Below are positions 1-11,689 of a stretch of DNA of 64,000 nucleotides, piece by piece. The first letter of the stretch is position 1; each line of letters opens with the position of its first letter. Where the stretch lies: positions 496,001 through 560,000 of the forward strand of contig BSBK01003559.1 of NCBI GenBank assembly GCA_027943335.1, in the 5' to 3' direction. Source of the DNA: Chamaecyparis obtusa. Taxonomy: Eukaryota; Streptophyta; Pinopsida; Cupressales; Cupressaceae. The position numbers were made by a program, and so were the translations under genes. The notes under the pieces are model-generated. The model did no database searches and had not been told where the DNA came from. It saw only the letters and a program-made list of their open reading frames with translations.

Positions 1-2156
1 CGAAACTAGGGTTTGGATCTCAGTATGTAGGAATGAAATCAATGAAAAGCTTAGGTCTAGTAGGTCACAACTTATTGAATAGGCTTGCATAAGTATTTCA
101 TAAGAGGGCCTGAGAATAAGACATAACTTATGACCTGCAAACAGACATTCACTTCTACAACTCGGTGTAGGATTGAGACAAGACTGTTAAGGGGGTTGAG
201 GTATACTCACAAGAACATCCAAATCAGATCAAACACAGTAACACACAAAATTGCAGAAAGCAAGAGGGATCAAGAACCCTAAAATATCATTGAAAACATG
301 CGCATACTTTGATCCAATAAGAGATAATCCAAACAAGGAAACATAGGGACATGAAGGATTGTCACAAAATACCTCTGCAATATTTGAATCATCAATGGGA
401 GAAATACAACTGTATGAGCCAGAGGGTATAAATGATACCACAGATGGCCTTTAAGAAAAGGTGAATTTTCTTCTACAAATTGTCCAACTCTTGAGCACTA
501 AAGGCTCCAAAACAATATATACATACTCAACTACACGCAGGCAGGAGTCAAAATTAACCCAACTAGGGTTACAGATCTACAATAATGTCAAACCCTTAAG
601 GTACACTGCTGACCCATCATGAAAATCTCTGAGAACACCGGCCAACAGATCAGATCTTTCTCTTTGCGTGTTGATCCTGGACTGAGTCCGCCTGTAGACA
701 CAACAACCTCGATCCATCTACTTACTTGCAACTCCACTAAGCCATGAAGGCCTTCAAATCCGATCTATTTCCTTGGAAGAGGTACTGTTTGAAAAGGTGG
801 CGCCAACTCCTTCTAGCACTTCTTGGCATGAAAACGTGGCACAGTACCTTGCAACGCCGGCCATCGGTCACCTCCATCACCCTCTCAACCACAACCGTCT
901 TGAGAAATCAATTCCTGAGCTAACCGACGTCGTGCATGGCTGAAAGAATGCAAAACCCTAGCAAATCCCTCGCAGAGATATTCAAATTTGAACATTAACA
1001 GCTAGTAGATATATTTTAAAACGTGACCGTCGATGCAAAATCTTCCCGGCAGATGAACAGCGATGCGCCCTTTAAAAACAATCTAAAACCCTTTTCTGAC
1101 AAGTCAACCGCCATCGCGGCAGTCAGCAACCAATAAGAAATGAGCAAATCAGCATCTCTGACAAGTCATTGGACCCACGTCCCTGAGGACACCATCGGAT
1201 GGCTGTCGCTATACCGCTGCGATAATGATCGAGCACTTTGGATCCCCGGTATAATGACAGCCGTGAGATCTAACCGCGCTTTACCCTCTTTAGAAACCCC
1301 TGACCCCACGGGCCCACTGACATTGGCCACGCGGCACATCAAACAACCAATCAAACTGTGCCATTCGGATACATGTAGCAACCTTCTGACATCGAACCCA
1401 ACGCTTGAGATATCGATCTAACGGCGGGCGTATGATCTCGTAGCCCCAGAATATTCCTTACGCTTTTACGCCAGTCGCTGGATCCTTACTTCCTGAGGCC
1501 CCTTTGACAATAGACCCATGACAAATCTCGTCATCGCCACGCGGACCAACCAAATTTGAGCATGTCAGCATATAAGGACCCATCGAAGGAAGTTTTGACA
1601 CAAACCAAGATCGGTGGCTGTCGTAAGATCTCAAGCCCTGACACTGACCCTTGAGAACACACGCCGACCGTCGATCCTCTGCAGATGTCAGAGCTTCTAA
1701 CTGTGGAAAGAGGCCTGACCCCACTGACATATGCCGAATCACTAGACCGTCGACGAATCAGGAGCTGCCAAATAGGATGAGGTGGCACCGGTCCCACTGA
1801 CACATCGCAGCGTAGGAAGAAAAACAAGATCGACGGCTGTTGCTATACCGCCGATCGTAACACATGCGCATCTTTGGCTTGCGGAATGGCGAAGGCCGTC
1901 AGATCAAATCGACACTTAACCCCAGGGTAAAATATTTATGCGTCAGGACTTAGGAAGAATTAAACCGCCGAACTTAGGGATTATTTGCGCACATGCAAAT
2001 TGGGATGACTTAAGTTGCCGAAAAGGTAACATAAAAATATAACAAGGCTTAGGGTTTATTTGGATTTTTGAACACCAACGGCTAGTTTTTAAACTATTCA
2101 ACTGCAGACCGGGGAGTAAAATAAATTGCAGAGGCCAGAGAACCGGGTATAAATTC
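1..2156. other. Non-coding GC-richer region with repeated motifs
   Basis: No gene recognised. From about 600 to 1950 the DNA is richer in G+C and CpG than its surroundings. It holds a motif GGCTGT(C/T)GCTATACCGC at about 1201 and 1835, several GACCGTCGA(T/C) copies, and a degenerate pair at 987-1007 and 2067-2087 (TTGAACA..AAC.GCTAGT) 1,080 bp apart. A TATA-like AATATATAC near 512 reads best on the - strand, with the CpG-rich part upstream of it. This could be the U3/promoter part of a reverse-oriented LTR. Short reading frames on both strands here show no family resemblance and are treated as chance. Confidence 0.4.
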
Positions 2157-2964
2157 ATGAAATTTTTTGGGGTGCTAGACATGGTAAAAACAGAGGCCTG
2201 GGTACGGTTTTCAGCCAAATTTGAATGCATAGGGAAATTTGGGTACACAAACAGATGCTCAAATAGGTTTCGTAAACACTACATATCATGTGAGTATAAG
2301 AATGATCCCTTTCAAAGCCTTGTATATATGATCCCTTTCAAAACCTTGTATGGTTATGAAGCTTCTACATTTGAGGATTTGGATTTTTTTGTGGATTCTA
2401 AAGCTCCAAAAGCTCTTGAGTGGGCCAAAGAGAATCAAGATATCTTTAAGACACTTAAGGATAATATTCAGGTTGCACAAGAATAACATAAGCAATATGC
2501 TGATTGCCATCAAGTTGAGAGGTCTTTTGAGGTGGGAAGTATGGTATTTTTGCTTCTTCAACCTTATAGACAATCCTCATTAAAAGTAAGTGGAGTGGAA
2601 AAACTTAAACATAAGTTTTTTGGGTCTTTCGAGGTGATTAACATAATTGGTGAAATAGAAAATGAATCGGAGCTGCCATCTATAATTAAAATCTTCAAAT
2701 TACATGTGTCATGCCTCAAAAAGGCTCTTGGACAACAAATGATTTCTTTTACAGAATTGCCCTATATGGATGAAGAAAGTAAGTTGATACTCATTCCGGA
2801 AACAATTTTGCAAGAGATAAAAAGTTGAGGAATAAGGTAATTTCTAAATATTTCATCAAATGGAGAAACATGCCTTTGGAGGATGCAACATGAGAAGGAG
2901 AATAGATTCTTAAGCATCCTAGTCTACAAATGCTTGAGGACAAGCATTCTTTGGGTAGGAGGAT
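2157..2964 (+). pseudogene. Ty3/gypsy chromovirus polyprotein, 3' end (decayed)
   Basis: C-terminal part of a Ty3/gypsy pol polyprotein, downstream of the integrase catalytic core. One frame runs from 2157 to 2828 with a single stop at 2484-2486. It contains PFKTLYGYE, KQYADCHQVERSFEVG (normally ADRHRVERSFEVGD), FLLLQPYRQSSL and LHVSCLKKALGQ, the conserved integrase C-terminal blocks of plant chromoviruses. After a frameshift near 2828 a chromodomain-like tail follows (VISKYFIKWRNMPLEDAT, then a stop where TWE is expected, then LEDKHSLGRR). Upstream RT/RNaseH and most of integrase are absent. It lies sense-oriented in intron 1 of the SYN3-like gene. Family-level identity is firm; the clade is not resolved. 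Confidence 0.85.
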
Positions 2965-4160
2965 TGTTATGTCCCTAACTCAAGCCATGAGGCTTAATGG
3001 TGCATTGGCTATCCTTTCCATGGATTACCCAAGAGGAAAAGGACATAGAGCATCAGTGGGTAAGTGTTGGAGTCTTTGGCTTTTATATTTTATTCTATTC
3101 TTAATTTGTGGGAATCTCTTTTTATGCAACTTAAGTTGATTTTTAATGTAAAGACTTAATTTTCCCCCTCTTTTAAGTTTAATAACTTAAGAAACATGAA
3201 TTTTAAGTGATTTTATTTAGCATATGCCAAAAAGGTCAAGGTGATATTGAATTTTAAGGAGCCTATTGGCTCATTTTGAGGGATTCATTTTATTTGGAGC
3301 ATTGGACCGAGTTGGCAATGGATCAATGGTTGATGTTAAATCATCTTTCTTGGAGTCATCATATAACATTTTAGGGTTCTTTTGGAGTTCATTATGTGGT
3401 CATTTTTTTCTCTATTACTGCTGTAATCTTTGGCTTAAAGCCTGAAACCTTGCGTATCCCTAGTTTAGGAGAGACATATAGGTTCTCCATCATAATAAGG
3501 TTGTGTTTTTGTGGAAGGGTTTTGGTTTGTGATGGCCTATCACATCATTTTCAGAGCTGCAATTCTTTATCAGGTTTGAAGGCCATTTTGGAGTTGAGAT
3601 TCGAAGCATCAGGATCAGATTTGGATAACAGCAAGCTGTCTTCATGTGTCTGAGTATCGTGGAAGATAGTAACAAAAAGTACAAGTGGGACAGACCTAGC
3701 ACTGGTTTTTTGGAGTTTCGGCAAAGGCAGCTAGGGTTTGAAGACATTTCTAGGACATTTGTGTCAGTTTTGCATACTATTATAATTAATCATATTCAAC
3801 TTAGAAAAATAAGAACAACTCAATGTATATGTCATATCTGAAATATCTGGGCAGATTCAAAGTGCTTTTAAAATCTTTTCTATACTTGAAATGCCTAGAA
3901 ATTTATTTGAATTAGCATAAAAATCACCTCAATAATCTGAGTCTGAATCTGAGTTTGTTGAATAATATCTTATTTGCAAATAAAATTTTAGAATTTTCTG
4001 TTCTATATTTTTGGAGATATTGTTATCTTTTATCTATCTCTATTTGGGGATGTTACACTTTAATTTCTCTAGCTTGTAATTTGTTTTCAATTTTCAGTGC
4101 AATAAGCCTTTATTACATTGATAGTTCCATACCATCTCTTGATGCAATTCTGCAACATTG
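2965..4160 (+). mobile_element. Putative 3' LTR of the gypsy element
   Basis: Directly after the pol remnant a purine tract (GGGTAGGAGGAT) is followed by TGTTATGTCCC, the expected polypurine tract and LTR start. The following ~1.2 kb is non-coding. It includes an AATAAG signal near 4105 and a candidate TTTATTACA end near 4118. The right boundary is not resolved because no second LTR or target-site duplication was found. Confidence 0.5.
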
Positions 4161-4868
4161 TAGATCTTTTGTCAGTATTTGATATTCACAGTCAAATTTA
4201 AGACTTAAACCTCTCTGAATTGATTGTTCTTGGCTTGTTTGAAGGATCTTTCTGATGCTGATAAATATAGGGTGGCCATGCTTTATTTGCTATTGGGAGT
4301 GCCATGCTTTGAGTGTAAGGCAGGACTCACTTTCATAAATAAGCTGCTCATTTTAAATAGCTATAATGTGGTCTTACTTTCAGAGTTCAACCCCTTGAAT
4401 TTATTTTAATTCTTTCATTTTTATACTGAGATGATTGATGGTCATGTAGTTTACACATGGACATATCAAATTGAGGCTCACCCTTTTGCTTGAATATCTC
4501 ACATAGAAGCAGGGTTCTTCCAGCGATTAGATCAAGAATTTCTTATTCACATGCAGAACACTACTCTTGTTGTACATTGTTCTATTTTTTTTGTGATAAT
4601 GTAAATTCTTATTATTGACCTTAAATTTTATTTTTATGCCTTAACTATATTTTAAATTACTTGAAGCTGTTTAAGAGGCATTCAATATTTTTAAATTTTT
4701 TTTGAATGCTCATAAAAAAATGTATATGATGGCAAATGCAGTTTGATGTCATACTTTTTCTTGATAGTATACTCAATGACTAATCTTATTTTAAAGGTAT
4801 TTCTTCTTACTTAAATCTATTGATGGAATTCTTGACGGTTCTCTTGTGAATTATTACTGATGTCATAG
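4161..4868 (+). other. 3' end of SYN3 intron 1
   Basis: No gene seen. AT-rich sequence leading to the splice acceptor GATGTCATAG ending at 4868. Confidence 0.6.
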
Positions 4869-7704
4869 ATTCCATCATTTATCCGGAAGTTCCCATCGCT
4901 CTTCGACTATCAGGGCACCTTTTACTGGGTGTGGTTCGGATATACTCAAGGAAAGTAAACTATCTCTATCAAGACTGCAGTGAAGCTTTAGTAAAGATAA
5001 AACAAGCATTTACTTCAGTTCAAGTGGATCTACCACCTGGAGCTGCTACTGCACCATTTCATTCAATCACTTTGCCTGAGATGTTTGAATTTGATGACAT
5101 AGAGGAAGAGTTGAGATATGGGTAAAAGTTTCCCAGGTCCTTAGATAAGATAGAACTCGTATTTGATACACAATTCCTGTTGTTGGAGTAAATATTAGCA
5201 GCATATTCAGTTTTTCACATATTTATAATGCAGACAGACAGATATGCATGTTACAACCCATGATCAGATCACACTAAAGGAGTGGCGTCGAGATTTTTCT
5301 GGTAGGCCTCATCTTGGGATTAATGGTAAGCTCTTTGAATAGTTTGTTGGTTCTTTTGTCTTTTTTAGGTTGTTCAAAATCTTTTGTTTAAATGCATTGT
5401 AGGTAATGGCATGTTCTTGTAAATTCAGAGCAGGTTCCAGGTGGAGTGGATCCTTTTACAATGGTCTTTTTAGATGAGGTTTGAATCTTCAACTTCTGAT
5501 GCAAATTGCCTCGATATTTCTGTATCTTCACTTCCTTCCTCTGATGTTGGAATGCTTCTGTTGCATCAATGAGAAGAGCATATACTTATACTCTTGCTAA
5601 GCATCTGCAATGTATTTGTCAAACATTTTTTAGTTTAAGAAATTTTTGGGTTGTCCTTTCCAGTTAGGGCTGTGTTCTAATGTATTAAAAAAAAATCTTC
5701 TGAAAAGCATTAAAGTTTTCTTGAAGCTTCATTTTCTAACATGTGGATTGTGGAAGCAAAGTCCTAATATATTGTGTTCTCTTTGCAGGAAGTGCAAAGA
5801 CACAAATCACCTGCTCAATCTGAGTTTCCACGTTCTGTTCTACCATCCCGTGAGGAAGAGTATGGTCCATCTCAATTCGAGCTGCATTTTGTTTTCTTTT
5901 CATTCAAATTATACGATGAGTAGAACTTTACAAGGTTCATAGTTTAGACTGACACAATTCTTATCCAGTGTTCTTCCACCTCTTCCAATGGATGATACTA
6001 TGGGCTTCGGTCAAATGGATATGGAAATTGATGGCTTGGAACATACCACTGGAGGACTCAGGGAAGAAGCACCTCTTGACAACATCTCAGAACGTGAAAC
6101 ACTCCGATCTGCGGCAGCAGTTCCACAGGAAGAACCATTCATCACAGGATTAGGAGAGCTGGAGAAGGGTACTGATGCAGGTGATGAGACTGAAACTAGT
6201 AAAATGGAGGAAACTGGGGTTCCACTTTTAGAAGAGACTCCAGTGATGGGAGTGGGAAGTCCAAGATTTGGTCAGGGTCAAACACCACATAGCAGAAGTC
6301 CAAGTGAAATTTCTGGTGATGAAGACCTGACAGCTGTTTTAGGTGGGTGTCCCTATTATAACTATTTCAATTTGCCATTTTGTTTGGATAAGTTCTAGCA
6401 GAGGCCTAATGCATAATTTTTGATTGAAACTGAAAGAATTATTTTAAGGATGCAATGCGAAGTTATCTCTTGCTTCTAATTATTATTTGTCCTCTTATAT
6501 CCTTCTTTTTGTAAAGCCTTCTTATATATAACTCATAACACAGTCTGATAAGGTTTCATGGGCATTTGGTTGTTGCAAGCAGGGGGTATGTCTCCAGGAT
6601 TGACAGTCATGGCCACTCCCACTAAGACTCCAGCTGAGGAAGAAAGGAAGAGAAGACCAAGAAAGAGGAAGCAGTTATTTGATGAATCTATTGTTTTGTC
6701 AAATGAGTGAGTATTTCAATGTATTTTAGTTTCTAATCATAATCTGTTGTACTATCTAAAACTGGTGTACTATGTGTAATCATAATCTGGTATACTTCAA
6801 AAGTTGCCATGGGAAATATTAAGGATTGCAACCTGCTGGTAAATGTTGAAGTGAGCACCCAGGATCATTAATCTGCAACACCAAATAACTACCTCAAAGA
6901 CAAGAGAAAAGCAACAACAAAAGATGCTATTCCACCAAACAAGCTTACAATCCATAAGCTTGTAGATGATTAGATGCAAGAGGTACCTTCCTTATATAGG
7001 CAAGGTAAGGCAAAGAATTAGACAAGATCACAACATGGGTCTTAATCTTATGATATGAGATGTAATGTCCCTTATTTGCTCTAGAAGTTGCCCACTATTA
7101 GAATAATTTAACTGTTAATCTCTCCTTGGCACTAAGAGTTCAATCTTCTGAAAGATACTATGTTCTTCCTGTAATTGGGTGTTCTTCCTCTGATATTCGA
7201 CTTAGTTACCGATGTGCTTGCCTCACCCTGGGATGCGGATGCAGATGCTTGTAGAAGTGGATGCGGGAGCGGAGGCGTTAGGGATGCTTGGCTGGAGCAT
7301 TCACATGCATTTTTCACATGAAATTTTCACATGAAATCCCGTCGAAATTTGGCAACAGGAAATACCTGAACGAGTTAACCATCTTTGTAAGGAAAAATGT
7401 GAGGGAGTGCTGGAAGGAAATACCTGAGCAGAGATAGAGCCATCTGTACAGTCGGTCTCATTCTCTCGGCCTTTAAGGATAAAGCTTAAAAGATGTAATA
7501 TTATATATATCTAGAATTCAATATTATTTAATTTATAAGTAATAAATTATATATGTTTAAAATGTTGTATGTAAAATTTAAGATTATTAATTAATAAATA
7601 TAATATTATATATATATTTAAAATTTAATATTATTTAATTTATAAGTAATAAACTATATATGTTTAAAATACTATATGTAAAATTTAAGATTATTATTAA
7701 AAAT

Positions 7705-7748
<44 letters not shown>

Positions 7749-10700
7749 TCCAAAATCCCCCCCCCAAAAAATTCACGCATCCGTGCACCCGATTCTCGTA
7801 CTCGCATCCGCACCCAAATCGGTAACTTAGGTATTCAATGCTAGATATAATTTTTTAGATTGCTGGAATATGATTACTCTCTGTTCTTTGATGCTACTGT
7901 AATCTTGTCAGATTGCTGCAGTCTAACTGTTATTTTATTATTTTCTTCTTTTCCTGCTTCCTGTCCGATGATGCCCTGATTGAATGATTGTACATGCTTT
8001 CATGTATCTTGTGATGAGTCATGTTACAAAGACACGACTCATGCCCATCCATAATCACCTCTTTTACAAAATGCACCACTTCATTATTACTAATTGCTGA
8101 TCTGATCCTTAATGCTAAATGTACTCTGTCATATTAACTTCCTCAATTTTTGTCTTCTTATTAATTTCCTTTATATCAATGGCTTGTCATTGATTAAACA
8201 TAATTACTGTTTAGCTATTGTTGTGACTCTTCAGGTATCAATTAGTTGTTTGATAACATATTCCCTTAATCGACATCGATAGTTAATACTCTCCATTAAC
8301 TGTGTCATTATTAAATCGATATTGTTAATGGCTGACTTCACTCAATGCAAGTTGACCTTTCTCTTGATATCCTTGCATCTCTGGTCTTTATTATTATACA
8401 GCAACAAAGGTGTTTCTTGTCGTTGTTCCGAGTCTTCCATATTCTTTTCTTCTTCTGATATTCTATCACTGCCAATAGACTTATGTCGGTTCGCTCTTGC
8501 TATTTTTTCTTATTACTAATTTTCGTTGACACCATTCCCATTATTATAATCGCTGATAGGTTACTCGATCACTTACATCACCTGTTATCCATGGTCTTAT
8601 CTACATTGATACCTTGTTGATTCTATTATAATAGATATTATGATTGCTGAGTATTGATTTAACTGTCATTGATCAATCACTGATGGTCCCAATTGCACGT
8701 TAGTAAGTCTTGAGCCCAGCACACTATCTTTCAGTCCTTGTTAAATATTTACTATCATTCATTGGTTCTCATCTTCCATGGGTTAGCACTTAGCGGCACT
8801 CGTGATATTAAGACATGATACTTGTGATAAACTATGTAGCCTCCACATGGATTCCTTTGCTGAGGTGGTCTTCATTGTACATAATAATAATTAAGTTGCT
8901 GTTGACTATGGTCATGTGTTGTCTTACATCCAAACATGACCATGTGTGTTTGCTCAACTTCCATATCAGCCAATGAACCTTTGATATACTATGTAATTTT
9001 GTCTCTTTAGAGACTTCACAAAATTGAGCTCCTAGTCATCAGGATGGGAATATCTCAATTAAGGTTTTAACTTGGGGATATGACAAGAGACAATTAACAA
9101 AAGCAAATACTAGATGACCTAGGACACAAGAAGTAAATTAGATAAGATCTCATCAAGACAACTAAGACTTCTAGAAAGATTCGTAGGACCAAAGTAAATA
9201 TGTGAGTAGGACCCACTAGGTGAACTACTTAAGTAAAACAACTTATTCACATCAACAGTAAATACTAAATAGTGATCATATGCAGTAAATACTCTTTATA
9301 TTCATGTTTTCAACATTCATCAACTTAGGAATGCTTTTTTGCTTTGAAAGATATCAACTACCTATCAGGTTTTAAAGTTTGATCCCTAAGAATACTGTTA
9401 GCTCTGTAAGATACAGGATCAAAGCATGGTCAAATGAAATATCAATATGATTTTATTTAGGATTTCGTTTAGTTATATTTTACTTTTATCTTTAGTCATT
9501 TTCTTGCACTCCTTCAGCATGATAAGTGGAATAAAATGATGAACTTCAATAATTGACATTGTCTGCAAATAGGATCCAGATACACACCTTAATGTATGTT
9601 TAAGTTAATGTCTCGATGTTTGAGTACATATGATAAAATTTTGGCCTTTACCTATTACAGACAGGAGTTTCATTTCATTTACTCAATGTCATATGTTGAA
9701 ATTTACAGGTTCATGAAGAGGCAGTTAGAATATGCAGATGATATTTGTTGCATACGTAGGAAAGTTCCCTGCTCTGCTCAGGAGGCATGGAAAGAATACA
9801 GAAGCTCTCATATACAACAAATCTTCTCAGAACCTTCTCTTCCTGGTTAGATTATTTTTTATAGTGTGGTTTGGCTTATGAAGCATCATATACTTCCAAT
9901 TGTGGTTTACTAGTGTTGACATTATGTTTGCCATTCCAATTGCTGTTTCAGGCATGTCAGTTCATCTTCAAGAGATTTTCAAGAAAGTTTTTACAGCTAA
10001 GGGAGTAAAAGTTGCTTTTGCCGAGGCTCCAACAAAAGGCTTTAAGAATGGGGCGGAGGAGCCGCTAGAATCTCCCGAGGCATCTGACATAGAAATGGCC
10101 CGGTTTGCACCACCTGAAGTTGAGACCTCGCCAGATGTAGGATTTGAAACTGCTGGTCAGATGGAAGAGCCTACTTACGCAGCCAATGAAGAGGTTGAGT
10201 TAGATACTCGAATACCAGAAGTGTTGGTGACAGAAAATGTGATTGAACTTGAGGAGGCAACTACAGCTGAACATGAGCAATTTGCAACGCCCAGTCAATA
10301 TGGCCTAAGTGATGTACCAATTGAAGAGGCACCTAGTGTTGGGATTTCCGTTTTTGAGAAAGAACATGAGCAGGTTAGTCTTTCTATGCTAAACTTCCAA
10401 ATGCATTTTTAGATACTGCAAGATGGTTTGACAAAGCTATTGTGCCCATTGACTTTTCTTTATCGTATTGTGATGCTAGTTGAGAAAGTTTCCATTTTCC
10501 CATCTGGTGTGAAATACAAATACCAAAATGTTTGTATTGTCACCTTTTATAGTTTATTTGAGAGTACAAACACTATTGCTCCTCAAATGTCTGCATAATT
10601 TTGCAGGGCCTAGAATTTCTTGAAGAAGATTCTAGACATGCTGGTGAGTTTTTATCCACCTTGCTTCCTATGTTTTAATGCATTCTAAGATTACTTATGA

Positions 10701-11416
10701 AAGGTTCCTAACCTTGAATAATGAATACATGCCACTATTGATTTGTCACGTTGGTGGTGAATGCTTCATGAATTTGAGAGGCTAGTTTAATTATTTTCAT
10801 TTCTGTGGTCCAGTTTTTGTTGTAGAAGGTGAAGAATTCGCTGAGGAATCAGGTGTCGGTGATGCTGTGAGTGGTCAGAAGACTGATGATACCAGTGGCT
10901 GGTCAGTGCGAACAAGGTTGGAGCAATGTGCTATTTAAGTTTTCATGATTGTTCTTTTTTCTTGCCAATTCTTCTGGAATTTTCATGTTGGTGAGATATG
11001 ATTTTAGAGGGCATTCTGGTTTGATGCAGGGCTGTAGCACAATATTTGAGAACATCTATTCTAAAATTGGATGCTGCGGAGAGGATACTCAATCTCAGTG
11101 AAATGCTTGCTGGGAGAACACGCAAAGAATCTGCTAGAATGTTCTTTGAAATACTGGTAATTTTACCATTCCTGCTTTGCTTTTGGAATAGCCATCTCTA
11201 AAGTCACAATTAGTGTGCTGGATGTATCTATGCTCCTTATTTTGATTGTGTTTTTTGCTTACATTTTTGTGCTTCTATTTGTGTGCAAGTTGTATGTTAT
11301 GGTCTTGATGCTTGCAGATATTGAAGAGCAAGGACTACCTTGAAGTGAACCAAGAAGGACCATATGCAGATATTTACTTGTTACCGACAGAAAAGCTTAT
11401 GAAAGCCAAGTTCTGA
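4869..11416 (+). CDS. SYN3: Sister chromatid cohesion protein, alpha-kleisin (SYN3/RAD21.2-type), 5'-partial
   Basis: Kleisin subunit of cohesin: its N-terminus binds SMC3 and its C-terminal winged helix binds SMC1, closing the ring that holds sister chromatids. Exons read: 4869-5121, 5234-5325, 5429-5478, 5789-5859, 5969-6342, 6583-6706, 9709-9845, 9952-10373, 10607-10643, 10814-10916, 11030-11156, 11318-11416 (stop TGA). All have GT/AG borders and matching phases, with no stop over about 629 codons. Exon 2 has the Rad21/Rec8 N-terminal block ([32 protein letters not shown]). Exon 4 has [10 protein letters not shown], matching the QIPTGIDPY stretch typical of Arabidopsis SYN3 rather than SYN1, SYN2 or SYN4. 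Exon 7 has the basic [11 protein letters not shown] motif. Exons 12-13 give [19 protein letters not shown] and the C-terminal helix region. With a usual ~40-residue exon 1 the protein would be about 670 aa, near the ~690 of Arabidopsis SYN3. Exon 1 is not in the window. A poly(A)-like ATAAAT lies near 11467. Apparently functional. Confidence 0.95.
7505..7705. repeat. Two-copy 107-bp tandem repeat
   Basis: The block ATTTATAAGTAATAAA recurs at 7531 and 7638 (period 107), with similar flanks including TATATATGTTTAAAAT and GTAAAATTTAAGATTATTA in both copies. It lies inside the MITE-like element. Confidence 0.8.
7708..7745. repeat. (TA)n microsatellite
   Basis: Uninterrupted AT dinucleotide run of about 38 bp within the MITE-like element, followed shortly by a C-rich run. 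Confidence 0.95.
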
Positions 11417-11689
11417 GACATGTTCTGTAAAAGTTCTGATATCACCATTGTAATATGTTCTTGTTTATAAATGAATCCAAGGCAATTTCTTCATTCAATA
11501 TTGGCTCATTCATTCAAATTCTTTTCACTGCAGTTATGCATTCTAGAGAATAGATTATTGTGGTTCTTCCTTAGTTGGCTCAGACATCGAGGTTTTTTTT
11601 GCCTGTTTAATTATTATTATTTTTTTGTTTTGTTTTATCTGAGTGGTAAGTTGATAGATCTATTAGGGCCCCAACCCATAAAATGAGAG

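Larger units (their letters stand above)
7199..7831. mobile_element. MITE-like element with inverted ends
   Basis: The left end (GACTTAGTTACCGATGTGC) and the reverse complement of the right end (CCTAAGTTACCGATTTGGG) form an imperfect terminal inverted repeat. It continues inward as repeated GGATGCG blocks on the left and CGCATCC on the right. TATTC occurs immediately outside both ends (7194-7198 and 7832-7836), a 4-5 bp candidate target-site duplication. The interior is AT-rich with a two-copy tandem repeat and a long (TA)n. There is no transposase. Confidence 0.55.
6707..9708 (+). other. SYN3 intron 7 (3.0 kb), expanded by repeats
   Basis: Intron between exons 6583-6706 and 9709-9845. It is much longer than its neighbours (most 100-350 bp). 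A TGTAATGTCCC sequence at 7071 resembles gypsy LTR starts elsewhere in the window (57472; also near 42564), so part of it may be a solo LTR. A MITE-like insertion lies at about 7199-7831. No coding sequence was recognised. Confidence 0.7.

Noticed and set aside
1140..1421. 93-aa open frame, overlapped by open frames on the other strand (1166-1827)
   Set aside because: Both strands are open because the DNA is GC-richer and short of stop codons. No splice structure, family resemblance or codon signal supports a gene.
4224..4409. 61-aa open frame just before SYN3 exon 2, considered as SYN3 exon 1
   Set aside because: It lacks the conserved kleisin N-terminus (MFYS..LLA..GPLG..W) and does not give a phase-1 donor before exon 2.
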